64,000 nucleotides of DNA, from positions 4,526,001 to 4,590,000 of the forward strand of contig NZ_CP010523.2 of NCBI RefSeq assembly GCF_000828055.2, given 5' to 3'. Under the pieces are notes generated by a model that made no database searches, was not told the origin of the DNA, and saw only the letters and a program-made list of their open reading frames with translations. Position 1 is the stretch's first letter, and the number at the start of each line of letters is the position of its first letter. The position numbers and the translations under genes are program-made. Of the stretch, positions 10,003-16,897 are shown piece after piece. This stretch comes from Klebsiella variicola. Its GTDB lineage: Bacteria; Pseudomonadota; Gammaproteobacteria; Enterobacterales; Enterobacteriaceae.

Positions 10003-10186
10003 TAAATATCTCTTCTCGTGTCGTGACACGTCATTAACCCGCCTGACTCACGTTTGCGTTCTACTGGCGCTGGCGCCGCCAACGCATCGGTAGCCTGACG
10101 TATCACGGGTTAAGATGGTTTTAAAAAAGGTGAGCTTACCCTATATTAGCGCAACGCACTTACTTGGTTACAGGCCGATAACGTCC

Positions 10187-10849
10187 ATGAATGATATAGA
10201 TACACTCATCAGCAATAATGCACTATGGTCAAAAATGCTGGTGGAAGAGGACCCCGGCTTTTTTGAGAAACTGTCGCAGACGCAGAAACCGCGCTTCCTT
10301 TGGATTGGCTGCTCTGACAGCCGCGTTCCCGCTGAGCGACTTACCGGCCTGGAACCTGGCGAACTGTTTGTCCATCGTAACGTCGCTAACCTGGTGATCC
10401 ACACCGACCTGAACTGCCTGTCGGTGGTGCAGTATGCCGTCGATGTCCTCGAAGTCGAGCACATTATTATTTGCGGCCACTACGGCTGCGGCGGCGTGCA
10501 GGCGGCGGTGGAAAACCCGGAGCTGGGGCTTATCGACAACTGGCTCCTGCATATCCGCGATATTTGGTTCAAGCACAGCTCACTGCTAGGTGAAATGCCG
10601 GAGGAGCGCCGTCTGGATACCCTTTGCGAACTCAACGTGATGGAGCAGGTGTACAACCTGGGACATTCGACGATTATGCAATCGGCGTGGAAGCGCGGAC
10701 AGAAGGTCACCATCCACGGCTGGGCATATGGCATTCACGACGGGCTGCTGCGCGATCTGGATGTCACCGCCGTGAGCCGGGAAACCCTCGAACAGCGCTA
10801 TCGCCACGGCATCTCCAACCTCAAGATCAAGCACATCAACCACAAATAG
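10187..10849 (+). CDS. can: Beta-class carbonic anhydrase
   Basis: Can (220 aa) interconverts CO2 and bicarbonate, supplying bicarbonate to carboxylases; it is essential in air for E. coli. Zinc ligands C42 and D44 (I-G-C-S-D-S-R) and H98 and C101 (G-H-Y-G-C-G-G) are present; R46 completes the catalytic dyad with D44. Start at 10187 gives M-N-D-I-D-T-L, as in E. coli M-K-D-I-D-T-L; the frame is open 24 codons further upstream but that part is not conserved. It converges on hpt across a shared hairpin. Confidence 0.97.
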   Translation: MNDIDTLISNNALWSKMLVEEDPGFFEKLSQTQKPRFLWIGCSDSRVPAERLTGLEPGELFVHRNVANLVIHTDLNCLSVVQYAVDVLEVEHIIICGHYGCGGVQAAVENPELGLIDNWLLHIRDIWFKHSSLLGEMPEERRLDTLCELNVMEQVYNLGHSTIMQSAWKRGQKVTIHGWAYGIHDGLLRDLDVTAVSRETLEQRYRHGISNLKIKHINHK

Positions 10850-10862
10850 CCTTCAGGCTTAG

Positions 10863-10899
10863 CCCCCCTGGAGAGCGCGGCGCGCGCTGTCCTGGGGGG
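10863..10899. terminator. Bidirectional hairpin between can and hpt
   Basis: CCCCCCTGGAGAGCGCG (10863-10879) pairs, with few mismatches, with CGCGCTGTCCTGGGGGG (10883-10899) around a GCG loop. It lies between two convergent genes and can serve both. No strong T-run is seen on either side. Confidence 0.6.
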
Positions 10900-10906
10900 A
10901 TATCTC

Positions 10907-11443
10907 TTACTCGTCCAGCAGGGTAACTTTGCCAATATACGGCAGATGACGGTAGCGCTGGGCGTAGTCGATACCGTAGCCCACCACGAACTCGTCCGGA
11001 ATGGCGAAACCGACGAACTCAACCGGGACATTCACTTCACGACGGCTTGGTTTATCCAGCAGCGTACAAATGGCCAGCGATTTCGGCTCGCGCAGGCTGA
11101 GGATCTCACGCACTTTAGACAGGGTATTGCCGGAATCGATGATGTCTTCCACGATCAGTACATCTTTACCACGGATGTCTTCATCCAGATCTTTGAGGAT
11201 TTTCACATCACGGGTGGTGGACATGCCGCTGCCGTAGCTGGAGGCGGTCATAAAATCGACTTCATGCGGCACCTGCACTTCACGGCACAGGTCGGCCATG
11301 AACATAAATGAGCCGCGAAGCAGCCCCACCAGCACCATTTCGCTGCCGCTGTCCTGATAATGTTCGTTGATTTGACGACCCAGTTCCGCGATGCGCGCTT
11401 TGATCTCGGATTCCGGGATCATCACTTCTACAGTATGTTTCAT
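10907..11443 (-). CDS. hpt: Hypoxanthine phosphoribosyltransferase
   Basis: Hpt (178 aa) salvages hypoxanthine (and guanine less well) to nucleotide monophosphate using PRPP. The PRPP-binding loop [14 protein letters not shown] spans 95-108 and the L-L-R-G-S loop lies at 41-45. The ATG at 11443 gives M-K-H-T-V-E-V-M as in E. coli; another in-frame ATG four codons upstream is possible. It is divergent from gcd, and the shared 203-base interval carries a CRP-type site. Confidence 0.96.
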   Translation of the reverse strand: MKHTVEVMIPESEIKARIAELGRQINEHYQDSGSEMVLVGLLRGSFMFMADLCREVQVPHEVDFMTASSYGSGMSTTRDVKILKDLDEDIRGKDVLIVEDIIDSGNTLSKVREILSLREPKSLAICTLLDKPSRREVNVPVEFVGFAIPDEFVVGYGIDYAQRYRHLPYIGKVTLLDE

Positions 11444-11570
11444 AAGACTAACCATTTGATTCTAAATATAAATCATCAAAGCCGCTGCTTTCGCCCCGAC
11501 GATGACCGGCAAGCCATCCAGTATACCAGCAAAAAGAAATCTTCGGTGCAGGGATTAATAAAGCCATATT

Positions 11571-11586
11571 TGTGATTCCGATCACA
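11571..11586. promoter_or_regulatory. CRP-type operator upstream of gcd
   Basis: TGTGATTCCGATCACA is a perfect match to the CRP half-sites (TGTGA-N6-TCACA). It ends 12 bases before a good -10 (TATAAT, 11599-11604), so its centre would be about 33 bases before transcription start, over the -35 region. That position suits repression of gcd. cAMP-CRP repression of gcd has been reported in E. coli (from memory). An effect on hpt is also possible. Confidence 0.75.
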
Positions 11587-11598
11587 CTTGTTAAAACC

Positions 11599-11604
11599 TA
11601 TAAT
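11599..11604 (+). promoter_or_regulatory. Probable gcd promoter -10 element
   Basis: TATAAT lies 42 bases before the gcd start codon; the region 17 bases upstream (TTCCGA) is a weak -35 lying inside the CRP-type site. Confidence 0.55.
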
Positions 11605-11646
11605 TAATTGCAGTTAAAAAATTAACAAACACATGAGTAACTTTCT

Positions 11647-14037
11647 ATGGCTGAAACAAAGTCTCAACAATCAAGGCTCCTGGTGACGCTGACTGCGCTA
11701 TTTGCAGCGTTCTGCGGCCTCTATCTTTTAATCGGCGGAGCATGGCTGGTCGTGCTTGGCGGCTCCTGGTACTACCCTATCGCCGGTCTGGTGATGCTGG
11801 GCGTGACCGTGATGCTGCTGCGCGGCAAACGCGCTGCGCTGTGGCTGTACGCTGCGCTGCTGCTGGCGACCATGATCTGGGGCGTCTGGGAAGTCGGCTT
11901 CGACTTCTGGGCGCTGACGCCGCGTAGCGATATCCTCGTCTTCTTTGGCATCTGGCTGATCCTGCCCTTTGTCTGGCGTCGTCTGCCGGTGCCTTCCGCT
12001 GGCGCCGTTGGCGCGCTGGTCGTCGCCCTGCTGATCAGCGGCGGCATGCTGACCTGGGCTGGTTTTAACGACCCGCAGGAAGTCAACGGCACCCTGAGCG
12101 CCGACGCCACCCCGGCCGCGCCGATCTCCAACGTTGCCGACGGCGACTGGCCGGCCTATGGCCGCAACCAGGAAGGCCAGCGCTTCTCTCCGCTGAAGCA
12201 GATTAACGCCGACAACGTGAAGAACCTGAAGGAAGCCTGGGTATTCCGCACCGGCGACCTGAAGCAACCGAACGACCCGGGTGAAATCACCAACGAAGTG
12301 ACGCCGATTAAAGTCGGCGACACGCTCTTCCTGTGTACCGCCCACCAGCGTCTGTTCGCGCTGGACGCGGCCACCGGTAAAGAGAAGTGGCATTTTGACC
12401 CGCAGCTGAACGCCGATCCGTCGTTCCAGCACGTCACCTGCCGCGGCGTCTCTTATCACGAAGCCAAAGCGGATAACGCGCCTGCCGACGTCGTCGCCGA
12501 CTGTCCGCGCCGTATTATCCTGCCGGTGAACGATGGCCGCCTGTTCGCGGTGAACGCCGACAACGGTAAGCTGTGCGAAACCTTTGCCAATAAAGGTATT
12601 CTCAACCTGCAGACCAACATGCCGGTCACCACGCCGGGTATGTATGAACCCACTTCTCCGCCGATTATCACCGATAAGACCATCGTGATTGCCGGCGCGG
12701 TCACCGATAACTTCTCAACCCGCGAGCCGTCTGGCGTCATCCGCGGCTTTGATGTGAATACCGGTAAACTCTTGTGGGCCTTCGATCCGGGTGCGAAAGA
12801 TCCGAACGCCATCCCGAGCGATGAACATCACTTCACGCTCAACTCACCGAACTCCTGGGCGCCTGCCGCCTACGACGCTAAGCTGGATCTGGTCTATCTG
12901 CCGATGGGCGTGACCACCCCGGATATCTGGGGCGGCAACCGCACGCCGGAGCAAGAGCGTTACGCCAGCTCGATTGTGGCGCTGAACGCCACCACCGGTA
13001 AGCTGGCCTGGAGCTACCAGACCGTCCACCACGATCTGTGGGATATGGATATGCCCTCCCAGCCGACGCTGGCGGACATTGAGGTTAATGGTAAAACCGT
13101 ACCGGTCGTCTATGCCCCGGCGAAAACCGGCAACATCTTCGTACTGGATCGCCGTAATGGCGAGCTGGTGGTCCCGGCCCCGGAAAAACCGGTTCCGCAG
13201 GGCGCTGCCAAAGGGGATTACGTCGCCAAAACCCAGCCGTTCTCCGATCTGAGCTTCCGTCCGAAGAAAGATCTGACCGGGGCGGACATGTGGGGCGCCA
13301 CCATGTTCGACCAACTGGTGTGTCGCGTGATCTTCCACCAGATGCGCTATGAAGGTATCTTCACCCCGCCATCTGAGCAGGGCACTCTCGTCTTCCCGGG
13401 TAACCTGGGGATGTTTGAATGGGGCGGTATCTCCGTCGATCCGAACCGTCAGGTGGCTATTGCCAACCCGATGGCGCTGCCGTTCGTCTCTAAACTGATC
13501 CCACGCGGCCCGGGCAACCCGATGGAGCCGCCGAAAGATGCGAAAGGCTCTGGCACCGAGTCCGGCGTGCAGCCACAGTACGGTGTCCCGTACGGCGTCA
13601 CCCTGAATCCGTTCCTGTCGCCGTTCGGTCTGCCGTGCAAACAACCGGCCTGGGGCTATATCTCCGCGCTGGATCTGAAAACCAACGAAGTGGTATGGAA
13701 AAAACGTATCGGTACTCCGCAGGACAGCCTGCCGTTCCCGATGCCGGTTAAGCTGCCGTTCACCATGGGGATGCCGATGCTTGGCGGTCCGATCTCCACG
13801 GCCGGTAACGTCCTGTTCATCGGCGCGACCGCAGATAACTACCTGCGCGCGTACAATATGAGCAACGGCGAGAAGCTGTGGGAAGCCCGTCTGCCAGCCG
13901 GCGGTCAGGCCACCCCAATGACCTACGAAGTGAGTGGCAAACAGTATGTTGTCATCTCTGCCGGCGGTCACGGCTCGTTCGGTACCAAAATGGGCGATTA
14001 CATCGTCGCCTATGCGCTCCCGGATGACGCCAAATAA
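11647..14037 (+). CDS. gcd: Membrane-bound PQQ-dependent glucose dehydrogenase
   Basis: Gcd oxidises D-glucose to gluconolactone in the periplasm and passes electrons to ubiquinone. The first 140 residues hold about five membrane helices; residues 160-796 form the eight-bladed PQQ propeller, with repeated A-x-D-x-x-T-G-K-x-x-W motifs and the active-site region H-H-D-L-W-D-M-D. Length (796 aa) equals E. coli Gcd. E. coli does not make PQQ, whereas Klebsiella pneumoniae does (established), so in this host the holoenzyme could form without added cofactor. A strong terminator follows. Confidence 0.98.
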   Translation: MAETKSQQSRLLVTLTALFAAFCGLYLLIGGAWLVVLGGSWYYPIAGLVMLGVTVMLLRGKRAALWLYAALLLATMIWGVWEVGFDFWALTPRSDILVFFGIWLILPFVWRRLPVPSAGAVGALVVALLISGGMLTWAGFNDPQEVNGTLSADATPAAPISNVADGDWPAYGRNQEGQRFSPLKQINADNVKNLKEAWVFRTGDLKQPNDPGEITNEVTPIKVGDTLFLCTAHQRLFALDAATGKEKWHFDPQLNADPSFQHVTCRGVSYHEAKADNAPADVVADCPRRIILPVNDGRLFAVNADNGKLCETFANKGILNLQTNMPVTTPGMYEPTSPPIITDKTIVIAGAVTDNFSTREPSGVIRGFDVNTGKLLWAFDPGAKDPNAIPSDEHHFTLNSPNSWAPAAYDAKLDLVYLPMGVTTPDIWGGNRTPEQERYASSIVALNATTGKLAWSYQTVHHDLWDMDMPSQPTLADIEVNGKTVPVVYAPAKTGNIFVLDRRNGELVVPAPEKPVPQGAAKGDYVAKTQPFSDLSFRPKKDLTGADMWGATMFDQLVCRVIFHQMRYEGIFTPPSEQGTLVFPGNLGMFEWGGISVDPNRQVAIANPMALPFVSKLIPRGPGNPMEPPKDAKGSGTESGVQPQYGVPYGVTLNPFLSPFGLPCKQPAWGYISALDLKTNEVVWKKRIGTPQDSLPFPMPVKLPFTMGMPMLGGPISTAGNVLFIGATADNYLRAYNMSNGEKLWEARLPAGGQATPMTYEVSGKQYVVISAGGHGSFGTKMGDYIVAYALPDDAK

Positions 14038-14043
14038 AACGCA

Positions 14044-14073
14044 AAACGGCAACGAAAGTTGCCGTTTTTTTTG
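14044..14073 (+). terminator. Rho-independent terminator of gcd
   Basis: AAACGGCAAC (14044-14053), a GAAA tetraloop and GTTGCCGTTT (14058-14067) are followed by a T-run reaching about 14072. This is a textbook intrinsic terminator. Confidence 0.9.
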
Positions 14074-14119
14074 TGTTTATCCCTTCTCCCCATGGAAGAT
14101 GGCAGCAGGCCGCAGAGCC

Positions 14120-15739
14120 CTAAACCGTGAATCCCAACATCATCCCGGTGTCTTCATGCTCCAGCAGGTGGCAGTGGGCCATATAGGCAAACTCCTTCGG
14201 CGCCGGATGATCAAACTTCACCAACACTTCACTGACGTCACCTTCCACGCGGACGGTATCTTTCCAGCCGCTGCGGTGCGCGGCTGGCGGCTTGCCGTTC
14301 TCGCTGAGGATACGGAACTGGGTGCCGTGGATATGGAACGGATGCAGCATCATGTCGCCCTTACCCGATATCACCCAGCGCTCATACTGGCCTCTGGCCG
14401 CGGCAAACATCGGCACATTCATGTCGAAGGCTTTGCCGTTGATGCGGTTGGCGTTATGGAAATCAAACCCCTTGCCTGACGACATGCCATGATCCCGACC
14501 AGCCTCGTGGTTCATATTGCTCATATTGCTCATATTGCTCATGTCGCCATGGTGCATATTGCTCATGTCGCCCATGCCGCCATGCCCCATCATGCCGTGG
14601 TCCATTCCCGCCATCGCCTGGTCGCCATACTTCTCCATCAGCGCCTGCATGCCCATCCTGTCGAGCATCGGATCCATCGACAGCTGGAGCTGACGCTGCG
14701 TCAGCCCCGTCAGGGACGGTAGCGCCGGCAGCGTGGCCAGCGTATCCAGCAGTTTGCCGGAGGCGGGAATGACCAGCGGCTGAACGCGCAGCACCGGCTG
14801 TGGTTTATCAAAAGGCGCAATGGCCATGCCCATCTGGCTCACCGGCAGGGTCACCAGATCGAAAGGTTTACCGTCGCTGGTGTCCACCAGCACCTCAAAG
14901 CGTTCCCCCATCAACACCGGCAATTCATCGACCTTCACCGGCTCGGCCAACAGACCGCCGTCACTGGCCACCACGTACAGCGGACGCTTATCGCTGGTGG
15001 CAAAATTGAGGGAACGGGCATTACAGCCGTTTAGCAAGCGCAGACGGAGCCAGTCGCGCGGGGCGGCATGTTCGGGATAGAGAGCGCCATTGGTCAGCAG
15101 CGTATCGCCAAACCAGCCGACAGCGGCGCTCATCACATCCAGCTGGTAGTCGATCTCGCCGGCGGCGGTGAACTTCTTGTCCTGGACAATCACCGGCACA
15201 TCATCGATTCCCCATTGCTTAGGCAGCAGCAGGCGTCCGCTCTCTTCATCCTCGATCAGCACCAGGCCGGCCAGCCCCATCGCCACCTGCCGGCCGGTGG
15301 TCCCATGTTGATGCGGATGAAACCAGCAGGTGGCCGCCCGCTGCGTCGGCGTGAAGCTCACCGTACGGGTGGCGCCCGGGGCGATAACCCCCTGCGGTCC
15401 GCCGTCGACCTCGCCCGGGACCTCCAGGCCATGCCAGTGCAGCGTGGTCTCTTCCGCCAGCTGGTTGGTAATGTCAACCGTAATGGTCTTCCCCTGCGTC
15501 AACTGTAGCGCAGGACCCAGCAGTGAACCGTTATAGCCCCAGGTGGTGGCGTGCAGAGCGCCAAACTGTGTTTTGCCCGCCTGGATCGTCAGGGCGATAC
15601 GGTTGCGCGCATCGGCCGTTAACAGCGTCGGTATCGGCAGAGCCGGGCGACTGGCCGCAAAAACCGCACGGCTCCATAGCGGTAATGCGCTGGCCACGCT
15701 AACCGCGGCGGTCAGTTTGAGGAAGTCTCGACGTTGCAT
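14120..15739 (-). CDS. cueO: Multicopper oxidase CueO with enlarged Met-rich segment
   Basis: CueO oxidises Cu(I) to the less toxic Cu(II) in the periplasm. A Tat signal begins M-Q-R-R-D-F-L-K and ends near A-V-F-A-A. Copper ligands are visible in [20 protein letters not shown] and the C-terminal [14 protein letters not shown] Met/His-rich stretch (about residues 370-425) over the T1 site contains repeated S-N-M and H-G-M units. It is longer than in E. coli CueO (539 against 516 aa in total). The ATG at 15739 keeps the twin-arginine signal at the N-terminus; the GTG at 15745 adds two residues. A CueR-type promoter precedes it. Confidence 0.97.
   Translation of the reverse strand: MQRRDFLKLTAAVSVASALPLWSRAVFAASRPALPIPTLLTADARNRIALTIQAGKTQFGALHATTWGYNGSLLGPALQLTQGKTITVDITNQLAEETTLHWHGLEVPGEVDGGPQGVIAPGATRTVSFTPTQRAATCWFHPHQHGTTGRQVAMGLAGLVLIEDEESGRLLLPKQWGIDDVPVIVQDKKFTAAGEIDYQLDVMSAAVGWFGDTLLTNGALYPEHAAPRDWLRLRLLNGCNARSLNFATSDKRPLYVVASDGGLLAEPVKVDELPVLMGERFEVLVDTSDGKPFDLVTLPVSQMGMAIAPFDKPQPVLRVQPLVIPASGKLLDTLATLPALPSLTGLTQRQLQLSMDPMLDRMGMQALMEKYGDQAMAGMDHGMMGHGGMGDMSNMHHGDMSNMSNMSNMNHEAGRDHGMSSGKGFDFHNANRINGKAFDMNVPMFAAARGQYERWVISGKGDMMLHPFHIHGTQFRILSENGKPPAAHRSGWKDTVRVEGDVSEVLVKFDHPAPKEFAYMAHCHLLEHEDTGMMLGFTV
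14513..14572 (-). repeat. 9-bp tandem repeat encoding Ser-Asn-Met units in cueO
   Basis: CATATTGCT is repeated three times in tandem (14513-14539) followed by CATGTCGCC (14540-14548). The same CATATTGCT-CATGTCGCC pair recurs at 14555-14572. On the coding strand these spell S-N-M and G-D-M units of the copper-binding Met-rich loop. The units keep frame, so copy-number change would alter loop length only. Confidence 0.85.
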
Positions 15740-15774
15740 ATTCACATCCTTTTTATTCTGCGGGCGAATATTTG

Positions 15775-15805
15775 AGCTTAAACCCTACCGTAACGGGAAG
15801 GTCAA
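15775..15805 (-). promoter_or_regulatory. CueR-type promoter and operator of cueO
   Basis: On the minus strand, TTGACC (-35, 15800-15805) and TAAGCT (-10, 15775-15780) are separated by 19 bases, the long spacing characteristic of MerR-family promoters. The spacer holds the imperfect dyad ACCCTACC-GTAAC-GGGAAGGT (15782-15802), which fits CueR sites of the copA/cueO type. CueR with Cu(I) would twist this promoter into an active form. Confidence 0.85.
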
Positions 15806-15885
15806 GCAGAAGAGTAAGAATAAAGATCGGCGCTGTGTAAAGAAGTATGCTAATTTGAAGCGTCGGTGATCTAATGGTAGAAAAA

Positions 15886-16233
15886 ATGAAGACGCTTTTC
15901 AGAACAATGGTACTCGGCAGCCTGCTTGCTCTCTCCGCCAACAGCTACGCGCTCAGCGAATCAGAAGCAGAAGATATGGCTGATTTAACCGCGGTTTTTG
16001 TGTTCCTGAAAAACGACTGTGGCTACCAGAACCTGCCCAATACACAGATCCGACGCGCGCTGGTGTTCTTTGCCCAACAGAACCAGTGGGACCTGAGCAA
16101 CTACGACAGCTACAACATGAAAGCGCTTGGCGAGGATAGCTACCGCGATCTCAGCGGTATTAACATCCCGACGGCGAAAAAATGCAAAGCGCTGGCCCGC
16201 GATTCGCTCAGCCTGTTGGCTTACGTCAAATAA
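15886..16233 (+). CDS. yacC: YacC, PulS/OutS-family periplasmic protein
   Basis: A 115-aa exported protein: signal peptide M-K-T-L-F-R-T...N-S-Y-A, then a small helical domain of the pilotin-like PulS/OutS family, with two cysteines (K-N-D-C-G-Y and K-K-C-K-A) likely joined by a disulfide. Unlike true pilotins it has no lipobox. ATG 15886 matches the E. coli N-terminus; ATG 15874 adds four residues. It diverges from cueO. In the family, pilotins guide secretin assembly in type II secretion; whether YacC does so is not shown. The ppdD-hofBC pilus genes lie 26 kb away. Confidence 0.88.
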   Translation: MKTLFRTMVLGSLLALSANSYALSESEAEDMADLTAVFVFLKNDCGYQNLPNTQIRRALVFFAQQNQWDLSNYDSYNMKALGEDSYRDLSGINIPTAKKCKALARDSLSLLAYVK

Positions 16234-16238
16234 TGACC

Positions 16239-16273
16239 GGCGCGGACGGTCACGCTCCGCGCCTTTGCCGTTT
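16239..16273 (+). terminator. Terminator after yacC
   Basis: GGCGCGGA (16239-16246) pairs with TCCGCGCC (16256-16263), followed by TTTGCCGTTT. It marks the end of yacC and the left edge of the AT-rich, non-K-12 segment. Confidence 0.7.
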
Positions 16274-16486
16274 CATTTGTCACATTTAAATATTTATATC
16301 TATATTTATTATTGTATATAAACAAACATTATTTAATTGCAAACCTATCAATTCGCCAAATAAATTAAACCCCTAATAATGATGAATGACTAAAAAACTA
16401 ATAAAATATCATTAGCCATATATTGCAAAATAAAAAGCACCCTTCTAGAATCCGGTGAAAATATCCCTACTTCATGGACTGAAATT
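16274..16486. other. AT-rich intergenic segment
   Basis: This stretch is strikingly A+T-rich (long runs such as TTTAAATATTTATATC and AAATAAATTAAAC) in an otherwise G+C-rich neighbourhood. It holds no credible gene. It is the likely promoter region of the lipoprotein/FKBP pair and has the composition typical of H-NS-bound, acquired DNA. Confidence 0.7.
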
Positions 16487-16897
16487 GTGAATATCTCGCC
16501 GACTCTCCGTATTATCCCGCTCGCCGCACTTTTATTAGTGGGCTGTAGCAATACCTCTTCTCGCCAGCAGGTAAAACCGATCACCACGCCGCTCACATCA
16601 CAGCAGCAGGCTGAGCAGGAGCGAGCGGCCAGCGAACAGGAGCGTATTGAGTCCTGCCGAAAGGCGCTGGATTCACTTAAAGAGGTGAACCCACAGCAGG
16701 CAACTAAACTCAGCAATGAGTTCAATGCCCTGGTGCGTTCGGCATCGCAATACAACAATGTGCGCGATAAAGTGGCCGATCCCACCCGACTGGGCATTGA
16801 CTCCATGTATCAGTTTAAATCCATCAAACTGTGTTCCGATATCCAGAAAACGCTGATCGATACCCTGGTACAGCGTGGTGAAAACAAACTGCCATGA
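16487..16897 (+). CDS. Putative small lipoprotein, partner of coiled-coil FKBP protein
   Basis: I do not recognise a named family. The 136-aa product has a lipoprotein signal with lipobox L-L-V-G-C (Cys at about residue 20), followed by Ser/Asn, which favours outer-membrane sorting. A Q/E-rich helical stretch (about 40-75) is probably coiled coil. Two further cysteines (E-S-C-R-K, K-L-C-S-D) could pair. The start is GTG 16487, with only a weak upstream ribosome site. It overlaps the next gene by 4 bases (ATGA), so the two are translationally coupled and probably act together in the envelope. It is absent from E. coli K-12 between yacC and speE as I remember it. Confidence 0.75.
   Translation: MNISPTLRIIPLAALLLVGCSNTSSRQQVKPITTPLTSQQQAEQERAASEQERIESCRKALDSLKEVNPQQATKLSNEFNALVRSASQYNNVRDKVADPTRLGIDSMYQFKSIKLCSDIQKTLIDTLVQRGENKLP

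Noticed and set aside
10115-10186. N-terminal extension of can
   Set aside because: The added 24 residues are not conserved and the internal ATG 10187 matches E. coli Can.
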